From: Streptomyces asoensis
GTDB lineage: Bacteria > Actinomycetota > Actinomycetes > Streptomycetales > Streptomycetaceae
DNA: 64,000 bases
Direction of reading: 5' to 3'
Assembly (NCBI RefSeq): GCF_013085465.1
Contig: NZ_CP049838.1
Location: 6,758,001 to 6,822,000, forward strand
Positions 53,926 through 61,738 of this stretch are shown one piece after another (within the stretch, counting starts at the first letter, position 1; every line of letters begins with the position of its first letter). The position numbers and the translations under genes were made by a program. The notes beneath the pieces were generated by a model, which searched no databases, was not told the origin of the DNA, and saw nothing but the letters and a program-made list of their open reading frames with translations.

Positions 53926-55152
53926 ATGTCCGCTTCACCTGCCGTGCGGCCTTCGTATGCCGTCGTCCTGCGCGTTCCGCACGCCCGCCGAACCTTCGCC
54001 GCCGCCCTCACCGGACGGCTGTCGTACGGGATCGTCCCGCTGTCCCTGATGCTCGCCGTGACCCGCTCCTCGGGCTCGTACACGGTGGCGGGCACCGTGA
54101 TGGCCCTGTTCGGGGCCACCACCGTCTTCCTGTCGCCCGCCCGGGCGGCCCTCATCGACCGGCACGGGCCACGCCGGGCGCTCGTCCCGATGACCGCCGC
54201 CTACCTCGCGGTGCTCGTCCTGCTCACCCTGGTCCTCGCGCGCCCGGCCGGCGCCCCGGCTCCCGTGCTGGGCGTCCTCGCCGCCACCGCGGGCGCCTGT
54301 GTGCCGCCGCTGGGGCCGACCATGCGGGCGGTGTGGGGGAGGCTCACCCCGGACCGCGCCCTCCTTCAGCGCGCGTACAGCCTCGACGGGGTCGCCGAGG
54401 AACTCCTCTTCGTCACCGGGCCGTTGCTCGTCGGTGTGCTCGTCGGCTTCGCACCGCCGGCCGCGGGGATCGTCGTCGGGGCGGTCCTGATGGCCGTGGG
54501 CACGGCCGGGTTCCTGTCCTCGCCGGCCCTGCGGGCGGTGGGGCCGGGCAAGGCCACCGTGCGGCGGGGCGGCGGCGGTCTGCGCGGGCTCGGGCGGCCG
54601 GTGGTCGCCATCGCGGGCGTGGGGCTGGCGCTGGGCGTGGTCGATCTGCTGGTCGTGGCGTTCGCCGAGCGCCACGGGCACGGGACCGGCGGGGCGAGCG
54701 CCGCCTGGGTGCTGGCCGCGCTGTCGGCCGGCAGCGCCGTCGGCGGGCTGCTCAACGGGGCCGTCACCTGGCGGGCGTCGGCCGGGGTGCGGCTGCCGCT
54801 GCTCACGGCGGGGCTCGGGCTGACGCTGTGCGGTGCGGGACTCGCGCCGGGGCTCGGCACGCTGGCCGTCGCCGTCGCGGCCGCCGGGTTCTTCGTGTCG
54901 CCGGCGATCACCACGGCCTATCTCATCGCCGACGAGATCGCCGCGCCGGAGGCCCGGGTGCGGGCCGGGGCGTGGGTCAACACGGCCGTGAACGCGGGCA
55001 GTACGGCCGGCACGGCGGTCGCCGGAGCGCTGGCCGGGTCGCTGCCGGTGGCGGTGTGCTTCGCGCTGACCGGAGCGGTGGTGCTGATGACGGCGGCGGC
55101 CGTCGCCAGACGCGCCCGGAGGGGCACGAGCGATCTCGTGCCCCTCGCCTGA
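53926..55152 (+). CDS. MFS transporter
   Basis: 408 residues with twelve predicted membrane helices. The conserved loop between helices 2 and 3 reads PARAALIDRHGPRRALV, resembling the GxxxDRxGRR motif. Similar to actinobacterial drug or metabolite exporters; substrate unknown. The ATG is preceded by GAGGAA. It is preceded by the candidate attenuator leader and separated from the convergent PepSY gene by about 30 bp. Confidence 0.85.
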   Translation: MSASPAVRPSYAVVLRVPHARRTFAAALTGRLSYGIVPLSLMLAVTRSSGSYTVAGTVMALFGATTVFLSPARAALIDRHGPRRALVPMTAAYLAVLVLLTLVLARPAGAPAPVLGVLAATAGACVPPLGPTMRAVWGRLTPDRALLQRAYSLDGVAEELLFVTGPLLVGVLVGFAPPAAGIVVGAVLMAVGTAGFLSSPALRAVGPGKATVRRGGGGLRGLGRPVVAIAGVGLALGVVDLLVVAFAERHGHGTGGASAAWVLAALSAGSAVGGLLNGAVTWRASAGVRLPLLTAGLGLTLCGAGLAPGLGTLAVAVAAAGFFVSPAITTAYLIADEIAAPEARVRAGAWVNTAVNAGSTAGTAVAGALAGSLPVAVCFALTGAVVLMTAAAVARRARRGTSDLVPLA

Positions 55153-55182
55153 CGGCCCCCTGACGGCCGGACGGACGCCAGG

Positions 55183-55764
55183 TCAGTCGTCGAGCTCCTG
55201 GGTGACCTTGCCCGTGCGTACGTCGACCTGCCACTCGCCGGCCTTGGCGGTGTCCACGCTCCAGACCGTGGCGCGGTCGTCGTCGTCCAGGTCGACGTCG
55301 GTCACCGCGCCCTTGGCTGCGACGGCCAGCGCGGCCTCGCGGGCGTCGACGTCCGCGCCCTTCAGCTCGGCGAGGTCCTCACGGCCGTCGTCGTCGCCGT
55401 CGTCGTCGGTGTCGCGGTGGACGCCGACGACCTTGCCGGTGTGGGGGGAGACGGCGACGGTCTGCTCGACACCGTCGGCCTCGACGACGTCCACGTGCCA
55501 GGTGCCCGCTTCGGCGCCGTCGTCCTCCCGGTCGGCGCCGACGGCGGTGCCCGGCGTGTGCCGCAGCGCGGCCGCGATCGCCTCGGCGGCGGTGGCCTTC
55601 GAGGAGCTCACCGTGCTCCCCGTGGCCCGGTCGGCGGCCACCTGCTCGGCGGCCCGCGCCTTGGGAGCGCCGGTCTGCGCGTCGTCGTCCGCGAAGGCGA
55701 CCGCCGCACCCCCGCCGATCACGACGGACGCGGTGACGGCGGCGATGACGAGCTTGCGCTTCAT
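55183..55764 (-). CDS. Secreted PepSY-domain protein
   Basis: 193 residues. Signal peptide MKRKLVIAAVTASVVIGGGA with cleavage near AFADDDAQ, then two PepSY-like repeats (about residues 58-115, with TWHVDVVEADGVEQTVAVS, and 135-193, with EWQVDVRTGKVTQELDD), separated by an acidic linker (RDTDDDGDDDGREDLAEL). PepSY domains are often protease inhibitors or sensory partners outside the membrane. It diverges from an OmpR-type two-component pair across a promoter region with a phased repeat array, so it is a probable target and perhaps modulator of that pair. GGGAGGA precedes the ATG. Confidence 0.88.
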   Translation of the reverse strand: MKRKLVIAAVTASVVIGGGAAVAFADDDAQTGAPKARAAEQVAADRATGSTVSSSKATAAEAIAAALRHTPGTAVGADREDDGAEAGTWHVDVVEADGVEQTVAVSPHTGKVVGVHRDTDDDGDDDGREDLAELKGADVDAREAALAVAAKGAVTDVDLDDDDRATVWSVDTAKAGEWQVDVRTGKVTQELDD

Positions 55765-55824
55765 GAGGTTCCTCCCGGTGGGGTTGCTTTCGACCTGCTT
55801 CGGTCTCGACGGGAACCAAGCTGC

Positions 55825-55871
55825 CTGAACGCACCTGAAGCCACGCTGAAGCAGCCTGAAGATCACTTCAG
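55825..55871. promoter_or_regulatory. Phased CTGAAG array (predicted response regulator operator)
   Basis: Four direct repeats CTGAAC, CTGAAG, CTGAAG, CTGAAG start at 55825, 55835, 55846 and 55856, that is 10, 11 and 10 bp apart, one per helical turn. An inverted copy CTTCAG follows at 55866. OmpR/PhoB-type regulators bind such turn-spaced direct repeats. The array ends in the -35 region of the promoter predicted for the regulator gene (start codon 55895), as in class II activation. Sequence pattern is seen; the binding protein is inferred. Confidence 0.7.
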
Positions 55872-55882
55872 GTTCGGTTTGG

Positions 55883-55888
55883 GACCCT
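55883..55888 (+). promoter_or_regulatory. -10-like box for leaderless response regulator transcript
   Basis: GACCCT ends 6 nt before the ATG at 55895. There is no Shine-Dalgarno sequence, so a leaderless mRNA is likely. The weak -10 and the absence of a -35 match fit dependence on an activator bound at the CTGAAG array. Confidence 0.4.
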
Positions 55889-55894
55889 GGTGCG

Positions 55895-56584
55895 ATGTGG
55901 CTGTTGATCGTGGAGGACGAGAAGCGACTGGCCAGGTCGCTCGCGGGCGGCCTGACCGCCGAGGGCTACTCCGTGGACGTCGTCCACGACGGGCTGGAGG
56001 GGCTGCACCGGGCGAGCGAGTCGCCGTACGACCTGATCATCCTCGACATCATGCTGCCCGGCATGAACGGCTACCGGGTCTGCTCCACCCTGCGTGCCGC
56101 CGGCAACGACGTCCCGATCCTCATGCTCACCGCCAAGGACGGCGAGTACGACGAGGCGGAGGGCCTGGACACGGGCGCGGACGACTACCTCACCAAGCCG
56201 TTCTCGTACGTCGTCCTGGTCGCCCGTGTGAAGGCGCTGCTGCGTCGCGGCGGACAGGGGGCCGGGGCCCCGGCCGTGCACGTCCTGGGCGACCTGAAGG
56301 TGGACACCGCCGCCCGGCGGGTGTTCCTGCGGGACGGCGGCACGGAGGTCGAAGCCGCTCTGACCACCAAGGAGTTCGCCGTACTGGAGCAGCTCGTCGT
56401 GCGGGCGGGCGAGGTGGTGTCCAAGACCGAGATCCTCGACCACGTCTGGGACTTCGCCTACGACGGCGACCCCAACATCGTCGAGGTGTACGTCAGCGCG
56501 CTGCGCCGCAAGCTGGGCGCGGGGCTCATCCGGACCGTGCGCGGCGCCGGTTACCGGCTGGAGCGACCGGAGACGGCGCGATGA
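55895..56584 (+). CDS. OmpR/PhoB-family response regulator
   Basis: 229 residues. Receiver domain with acidic LLIVEDEKRLARSL, phosphoacceptor Asp51 in LIILDIMLPGMNGYRV and Lys in DDYLTKPFSYVVLVARVKAL; winged-helix output domain with LTTKEFAVLEQLVVRAGEVV and VEVYVSALRRKLGAGLIRTV. Its stop overlaps the start of the kinase gene (ATGA). Predicted to bind the CTGAAG repeats in its own promoter and so control itself and the divergent PepSY gene. Confidence 0.94.
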   Translation: MWLLIVEDEKRLARSLAGGLTAEGYSVDVVHDGLEGLHRASESPYDLIILDIMLPGMNGYRVCSTLRAAGNDVPILMLTAKDGEYDEAEGLDTGADDYLTKPFSYVVLVARVKALLRRGGQGAGAPAVHVLGDLKVDTAARRVFLRDGGTEVEAALTTKEFAVLEQLVVRAGEVVSKTEILDHVWDFAYDGDPNIVEVYVSALRRKLGAGLIRTVRGAGYRLERPETAR

Positions 56585-58080
56585 GCCGCCGGTTCGGGTC
56601 CGTGCGGGCCCGGGCGACGCTCGGCGCCACGTTCGTGGTCGCCGTGGCGCTCCTCGCGGCGGGGGCGGCCGTGCTGCTGTCGCTGCGCTCCAGTCTGACC
56701 GGCCAGGCCGGCGGACAGGCGGAGCGCACCGCGCGGACCGTCGCCGCCCAACTGGCTCTCGGCACGCCGTACGACAAGCTCTCCTCGCTGGACGACGACG
56801 AGCGGGTGGTCCAGGTCGTCGACGCGAACGGCGAGCAGGCCGCCGCCACCGAGGACCTGGAACGGATCACCGGTGTCGGCACGAGCGTGGCGCGGGCGCG
56901 GGAGGACACCGGGGACGACACCGGGGACGACACCTCGGAGGGACCGGGAGAGGAATCCGGGGAGGATCCCGGGGCGGACGGCGGGGGCGCCGACCTCGAC
57001 GACGACTCCGCCCAGGACTCGCTCGAACCCGGCGAGATCGGCGACGAGACCCACTTCGACGACGGTTCCGCGACCGTCGACGGCGACACGGCCGACTACC
57101 GCTTCGCCGCCGTGGATGTCCGGGACCCGAGGAAGGGCCTGCTCACCGTGTACGCGGGTGCGTCCCTGGCGGCTGAGCGGAGCGCCGTACGCACCGCCCT
57201 CACCGTCATGCTGATCGGCTTCCCTCTGCTGCTCGCGGTGGTCGCGGGAGTGACCTGGCTGGTCACCCGGCGGGCGCTGCGCCCGGTCGAGGACATCCGG
57301 CGCGAGATGGCCGCGATCACCGCCGCCGCCGATCTGACCCGCCGGGTGCCCGAGCCGGACACCCACGACGAGGTCGCCCGGCTCGCCCGCACGACGAACG
57401 AGACGCTGGCCGCGCTGGAGACCTCCGTGGAACGTCAGCGCCGGTTCGTCGCCGACGCCTCGCACGAGCTGCGCAGCCCCATCGCCTCGCTGCGTACCCA
57501 GCTCGAAGTGGGTGTCGCGCATCCCGGGCTGCTGGACGTGTCGGGCGCCGTCGAGGACACCGTGCGGCTCCAGCGGCTGGCCGCCGACCTGCTGCTGCTC
57601 GCCCGGTTGGACGCGGGGGAGGGGCCGGTGGCCGGCGCGCGGGTGGATCTGGCGGCGCTGGCCCGGGAGGAGGCGGCCGGGCGACCGGACGTGGCGGTGG
57701 AGCCCCTGGAGCCGGAGTCCGTGGAGCCGGAGTCCGTGGAGGTGGCCGGATCGCGGGGGCAGTTGGGGCGGGTGCTGGCCAACCTGCTCGACAACGCGCA
57801 CCGGCACGCCCGTTCGGCCGTCACCGTGACCGTGCGGAGGGCGGGCGGGCAGGCCGTCGTCGAGGTCGCCGACGACGGGGACGGGGTGCCCGAGGCGGAC
57901 CGGGAGCGGATCTTCGAGCGGTTCGTACGGCTCGACGACGCCCGCGGCCGTGACGACGGCGGGGCCGGCCTCGGCCTGGCGATCGCCCGCGACGTGGCCG
58001 TCCGGCACGGTGGCACGCTCACGGTCCGTGAGACGCCGGCAGGCGGAGCCCTGTTCGAGCTCCGCCTGCCGATCGCCTAG
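56581..58080 (+). CDS. Sensor histidine kinase with acidic extracellular loop
   Basis: 499 residues. Membrane helices at about 13-35 and 204-226 enclose an extracellular domain. In it, residues about 105-155 are strikingly acidic (DDTGDDTSEGPGEESGEDPG, then DLDDDSAQDSLEPGE). A HAMP domain follows (RALRPVEDIRREMAAITA), then HisKA with His about 295 in RRFVADASHELRSPIASLR and HATPase_c (NLLDNAHRHA, VADDGDGVPEADRERIFERF, GGAGLGLAIARDVAVRHGG). Complete and probably active. The acidic loop could bind metal ions or basic peptides. Confidence 0.93.
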   Translation: MSRRFGSVRARATLGATFVVAVALLAAGAAVLLSLRSSLTGQAGGQAERTARTVAAQLALGTPYDKLSSLDDDERVVQVVDANGEQAAATEDLERITGVGTSVARAREDTGDDTGDDTSEGPGEESGEDPGADGGGADLDDDSAQDSLEPGEIGDETHFDDGSATVDGDTADYRFAAVDVRDPRKGLLTVYAGASLAAERSAVRTALTVMLIGFPLLLAVVAGVTWLVTRRALRPVEDIRREMAAITAAADLTRRVPEPDTHDEVARLARTTNETLAALETSVERQRRFVADASHELRSPIASLRTQLEVGVAHPGLLDVSGAVEDTVRLQRLAADLLLLARLDAGEGPVAGARVDLAALAREEAAGRPDVAVEPLEPESVEPESVEVAGSRGQLGRVLANLLDNAHRHARSAVTVTVRRAGGQAVVEVADDGDGVPEADRERIFERFVRLDDARGRDDGGAGLGLAIARDVAVRHGGTLTVRETPAGGALFELRLPIA

Positions 58081-58116
58081 ACCGATCGCCTGAACCGATC
58101 GGCTAGCGGGTGTCCC

Positions 58117-58593
58117 TCACGGGCGTCCCCGCTGCCCGCGCAGGTGTTCCGCGACGGGTTTCAGGGCCTTGGAGAGTTCCGTCGTGGACTCGGGGGAGAG
58201 GAGGTCGATGAAGTGCCGCCGCACGGATTCCACATGATGGGGCGCGACCTTCTGCATGGTCTCCATGCCGTGCTCGGTCAGGACCGCGTACAGGCCGCGG
58301 CGGTCGGACTCGCAGTTCTCACGGCGCACCAGGTTGGCGCTCTCCATGCGGGTGATCTGGTGCGAGAGACGGCTCTTGGACTGGAGGGTGGCGGACGCGA
58401 GGTCACTCATCCGCATCCGGACGCCCTCCGACTCGGAGAGATTCACCAGGATCTCGTAGTCGTTCATGGTCAGGCCGAATGGTTGGAGATCCTTTTCGAG
58501 CTGGTACGTCAACAGCCTGTTGACCTCCAGGTGGGTGCGCCAGGCGCACTGCTCCGCATCGGTCAGCCAGCGCGTGGCCGTTTCGGTCTCCAT
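58117..58593 (-). CDS. absC: MarR-family regulator, AbsC-like
   Basis: 158 residues, winged helix. N-terminal dimerisation helices (TRWLTDAEQCAWRTHLEVNR), HTH region (LASATLQSKSRLSHQITRME) and wing (RENCESDRRGLYAVLTEHG). By position and sequence it matches AbsC of S. coelicolor (recalled), a zinc-linked pleiotropic regulator of antibiotic production. The transcript is probably leaderless: TAGACT ends 6 nt before the ATG. Its operator was not identified. Confidence 0.8.
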   Translation of the reverse strand: METETATRWLTDAEQCAWRTHLEVNRLLTYQLEKDLQPFGLTMNDYEILVNLSESEGVRMRMSDLASATLQSKSRLSHQITRMESANLVRRENCESDRRGLYAVLTEHGMETMQKVAPHHVESVRRHFIDLLSPESTTELSKALKPVAEHLRGQRGRP

Positions 58594-58599
58594 AAATGA

Positions 58600-58605
58600 A
58601 GTCTA
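58600..58605 (-). promoter_or_regulatory. -10 box for leaderless absC-like transcript
   Basis: TAGACT on the minus strand ends 6 nt before the ATG at 58593, in an AT-rich patch. No ribosome site is present between them. Confidence 0.55.
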
Positions 58606-58685
58606 CCTAAAATGTTGAAAGGCGAACTAGTGAGGGTGGTGTGACGGTGCGCACGCGTTCGATGTCACACTCCGCAGACTACCGC

Positions 58686-59498
58686 TCACAGCCCGAAGCG
58701 ACGCTGGAGGTCCCCCAGCTGTCCGGGAAGGCGCGGTGCGCCGGTTTGCGCGCCGTGGCCACCGTGCCCACCGGGTACGCCGCCCCCGCCGGGCACTCCC
58801 GGCTCGTGCGGAACCGCCCCCGTCGCCTGCTCGGCCATGAGCAGCTCGGTCGACTGGAGCAGCACCGTCCCGGCCCCCACGAACTCGAACTGGTGCTCCT
58901 CCCCGGAAGCCCCTCCGAGGCCTGTCAGTGCACGTAGACCGCCCATCAGGCCGGTCATGTACCCGTGGTCGTAGTGATGGCACGGAGAGGGGCAGTCGGC
59001 CCACCCGACGAGTGCCTGCGGGTCGACCCGGATCGGGGGTTCCATGAACACCACCGGACCGTTAGATGCCGCGACGAACTTGCCGGTTCCGATCAGCGTG
59101 AGAAATCCCGGCACGATCGACTGCTTGAGCGACAGAGTTGGCTGAAAAGCAAGCAGATTGCCCGAGCGAATGGTCAGGTTGCCGTCGTCGAGGTCGTACG
59201 AATTCACGTCGAAGGCCCGGTCGGCGAGGAGCATCTTGCCCGATCCCTCCGCCACGACCCAGTCGCTGGCGTGCAGAGGCGAATGGAACGAAGTGCGGAC
59301 CAGACGGTCCAGCCGGCCGTGTCCGATGCCGTTGAAGTCGATCGACCCGTAGTAGGCGATCATCTTCCCCTTCTGGAGGAACCACTGGCTCCCCTTGAGC
59401 TCCACGCAGAAGGTGTAGCTGTTCACGTTGTCGTCGACCGGCAAGGTCATCGGGTCGTGCACCGTCGGGCCGCCGCCCGGAGCCCCGTACATGCTCAC
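58686..59498 (-). CDS. AIM24 family protein (paralogue 3)
   Basis: 270 residues. A beta-rich AIM24/TrpRAP-like domain (about residues 20-225) with repeated hydrophobic-glycine strands (GSQWFLQKGKMIAYYGSIDF, MLLADRAFDVNSYDL, VFMEPPIRVDPQALVGW). The C-terminal about 45 residues are Gly/Pro-rich. The family is named after a yeast mitochondrial protein; the bacterial function is not known. The GTG start overlaps the stop of the preceding paralogue (GTGA). Third gene of a three-gene AIM24 operon. Confidence 0.85.
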   Translation of the reverse strand: MSMYGAPGGGPTVHDPMTLPVDDNVNSYTFCVELKGSQWFLQKGKMIAYYGSIDFNGIGHGRLDRLVRTSFHSPLHASDWVVAEGSGKMLLADRAFDVNSYDLDDGNLTIRSGNLLAFQPTLSLKQSIVPGFLTLIGTGKFVAASNGPVVFMEPPIRVDPQALVGWADCPSPCHHYDHGYMTGLMGGLRALTGLGGASGEEHQFEFVGAGTVLLQSTELLMAEQATGAVPHEPGVPGGGGVPGGHGGHGAQTGAPRLPGQLGDLQRRFGL

Positions 59499-60145
59499 AG
59501 CTTCTCCTCCGACGCCTGGACGAACACCGCACCGCTGCCGCTCAGCTCCAGCTGGAACGCCTCGCCGGAGCCCCGGCCCACCATGTCCCGCCAGCCCAGC
59601 GCCGTCGACAGCTTGTTGCGGACGTCGCCGTGGTGGGCGACATAGGCCTGGGGGTCGACATGGACCGGGCGCTGCGGGGTGATCGGCACCTCGAAGACTC
59701 CGCCGTGGGCCATCACGGCGACGGCCCCTTGCCCCTTCAGGGTGGTGGTGAACAGGCCCTGTCCGCTGACCTGGCCGCGGACCATGCCCATGACCCCGCC
59801 CTGGGAGCCCAGGAACATCGTGCCCTGCTGGAGGGTGCCCTCGAAGGCGAGCAGGCGGTCCGCCTCGACGTACAGCGTGTCGCCGGTGAGCCGGATGACC
59901 TGGACGTGGTGGCCGCCGTGTCCGAAGAGGACCGTGCCGTTGCCCTCGACGGTCATCAGGGGGGTGTCCTCGTTGGCGAGCCGCCGCCCGATCATGGACC
60001 TCACCCCGCCCTGCCCGCCCTGGACGTTGGGGGTGAAGGCCACCTCGCCGCGGTAGGCGAGCATGGCGCCGCGCTGGCTGAAGAGCCGTTGGCCGGGGAC
60101 GACGGTCGCCTCGACCATCTTGGAGTTGATCTCGCGGAAGGTCAT
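59495..60145 (-). CDS. AIM24 family protein (paralogue 2)
   Basis: 216 residues, a single AIM24 domain (KMVEATVVPGQRLFSQRGAM, LMTVEGNGTVLFGHGGHHV, VHVDPQAYVAHHGDVRNKL, EAFQLELSGSGAVFVQASE). ATG 60145 is preferred because a GGGGG tract lies about 9 nt upstream and it follows the previous stop directly; ATG 60154 overlaps that stop but has no spacing for a ribosome site. No signal peptide or membrane helix. Confidence 0.87.
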   Translation of the reverse strand: MTFREINSKMVEATVVPGQRLFSQRGAMLAYRGEVAFTPNVQGGQGGVRSMIGRRLANEDTPLMTVEGNGTVLFGHGGHHVQVIRLTGDTLYVEADRLLAFEGTLQQGTMFLGSQGGVMGMVRGQVSGQGLFTTTLKGQGAVAVMAHGGVFEVPITPQRPVHVDPQAYVAHHGDVRNKLSTALGWRDMVGRGSGEAFQLELSGSGAVFVQASEEKL

Positions 60146-60146
60146 C

Positions 60147-60779
60147 TCACACATCCCCCGCGATCGTGTTGCGCTCGCTCGGCTGGACGTACACCAGGCC
60201 GTCCCCCTCGAACCGGATCTGGAAGGCCTCGCCGCCGCCCTCGCCCATGAACGTGCGGAAGGTCACACCGGACTGGAAGGTCTGCCGGACGTTGCCCTGG
60301 TGCGCGACATAGGCGCCGGGATCGACGGTCAGCGGGTACTGCGGACTGACGCGCAGCACCACGGCCGGTCCGTCCGAGGTGATGGCCGCCTGGCCGGTGC
60401 CCTCGACGGTCGTCGTGAACAGTCCGTTGCCCTGGGTCGCGCCGCGCAGTCCGGTGAAACTCGTCCCGGTCCTGAGCCCGGCGTCGGTCGCGAGCAGATT
60501 GCTCGACTCGACGTACAGCTTGTCCCCTTGGAGCTGGACGAGATTGATCTCGGAGGCGCGATCGGCCAGCCAGCACGTGCCCTGCCCCCTCACCTCCATC
60601 ATGGTCATCTGCTCACCGGTGAGCCGCCGGGTGACCATCCCCCGGATGCCCTCGCCGCCGCCGCTGAGCTTCTTGAACGCCATCTGCCCGTCGTACGCGA
60701 CCATCGAGCCGTTCTTCGCCTTCACGGCGTCCCCGGTCATGTCGACGGCGAGCACTTTGCTGCCTTGAAGTCGAAACAT
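60147..60779 (-). CDS. AIM24 family protein (paralogue 1)
   Basis: 210 residues, a single AIM24 domain with the same motif order as its neighbour (MFRLQGSKVLAVDMTGD, RGQGTCWLADRASEINLVQ, LTVDPGAYVAHQGNVRQTF, AFQIRFEGDGLVYVQPSER). First gene of the trio and the closest match to paralogue 2, so the cluster arose by tandem duplication. The start is ATG 60779 or GTG 60785; neither has a clear ribosome site. Cytoplasmic by sequence. Confidence 0.86.
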   Translation of the reverse strand: MFRLQGSKVLAVDMTGDAVKAKNGSMVAYDGQMAFKKLSGGGEGIRGMVTRRLTGEQMTMMEVRGQGTCWLADRASEINLVQLQGDKLYVESSNLLATDAGLRTGTSFTGLRGATQGNGLFTTTVEGTGQAAITSDGPAVVLRVSPQYPLTVDPGAYVAHQGNVRQTFQSGVTFRTFMGEGGGEAFQIRFEGDGLVYVQPSERNTIAGDV

Positions 60780-60948
60780 CGCCACGCTGCGAAAGGTATC
60801 GGCCGGACGGGTGCGTCGAACAGCACCCGGAGGTGGAGAACGACCCTGAACGCACCCTTAGGTGGACCGTTTGCCACAATGGGCGAACGCTTGTGCGTGC
60901 ATTCACAAACCGACCTGTTCGTCGCCGTACCTCCCCCGAAGGTGACCC

Positions 60949-61293
60949 GTGGACCTGAAGACAGCCTCCGCCCTCCGCCGCCTGCGCCTGGTCTCCGCCC
61001 CCGAGGCCGTTTCCTTCCTTCTGCTGCTGGTCTGCTCGGTGCTGAAGCGGACCACGGACTTCAACGCGGTGCCCGTGATGGGCATGGTCCACGGCGTGCT
61101 GTTCGTCCTGTACGTGCTCTTCTGGGCCGACGCCTGGAACCGCACGAAGTGGTCCCTGAAGACCGCGGCCCTCTACTTCGTCCTGTCGGTCCTGCCGACC
61201 GGCGGCTTCTTCGCCGAGCGCAAGCTGCGCCGTGAGGCCGAGGACGCGGTCATCGCCTCCCGCGCCCGCCAGGAGACGGCGGCCAAGGCATGA
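60949..61293 (+). CDS. DUF3817 membrane protein
   Basis: 114 residues, three hydrophobic helices ([52 protein letters not shown]) and a charged C-terminus ([12 protein letters not shown]). It matches the DUF3817 family, integral membrane proteins of unknown function. The start is GTG 60949. Its stop overlaps the next gene (ATGA), so the two are coupled. Confidence 0.88.
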   Translation: MDLKTASALRRLRLVSAPEAVSFLLLLVCSVLKRTTDFNAVPVMGMVHGVLFVLYVLFWADAWNRTKWSLKTAALYFVLSVLPTGGFFAERKLRREAEDAVIASRARQETAAKA

Positions 61294-61592
61294 TCGTCGC
61301 GTTCTCGGTCACGCCGCTGGGTGTCGGCGAGGACGTCGGCGACTACGTGGCCGACGCCGTCCGGGTGGTCCGCGCGTCCGGCCTCCCGAACCGCACCGAC
61401 GCCATGTTCACCTCCATCGAGGGCGAATGGGACGAGGTCATGGACGTCGTCAAGCGCGCCGTGGCCGCCGTCGAGGAACGGGCCCCCCGGGTCTCCCTGG
61501 TCCTGAAGGCGGACATCCGCCCCGGGGTGACGGACGGCCTGACCTCCAAGGTGGAGACGGTGGAACGGCATCTGGGGGAGCGCTCGGAGTAG
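61290..61592 (+). CDS. MTH1187 family thiamine-binding protein
   Basis: 100 residues, ferredoxin-like DUF77 fold. It begins [20 protein letters not shown] and contains [20 protein letters not shown] and [12 protein letters not shown]. The family binds thiamine or related ligands; its cellular role is unclear. The start overlaps the DUF3817 stop, and the conserved pairing suggests linked function. Confidence 0.88.
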   Translation: MIVAFSVTPLGVGEDVGDYVADAVRVVRASGLPNRTDAMFTSIEGEWDEVMDVVKRAVAAVEERAPRVSLVLKADIRPGVTDGLTSKVETVERHLGERSE

Positions 61593-61738
61593 CGGGAGGG
61601 ATCGCGACGGAACACCCGTTCCAGTAGTCGCTCGAACGGGTTGTATCGGATGGGGTTTTCGGCCGGTGCCGCCTGGCTAATGTCTCCCGAGGCCGATCAG
61701 GTTCCGCGCGGTGGCGTGGCATTGAAGGGGAGTGTGCG

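Noticed and set aside
55417..56580. Long plus-strand frame entering the sensor kinase gene from upstream
   Set aside because: It runs antisense to the PepSY gene and out of frame through the response regulator; the kinase starts at ATG 56581 overlapping the regulator stop.
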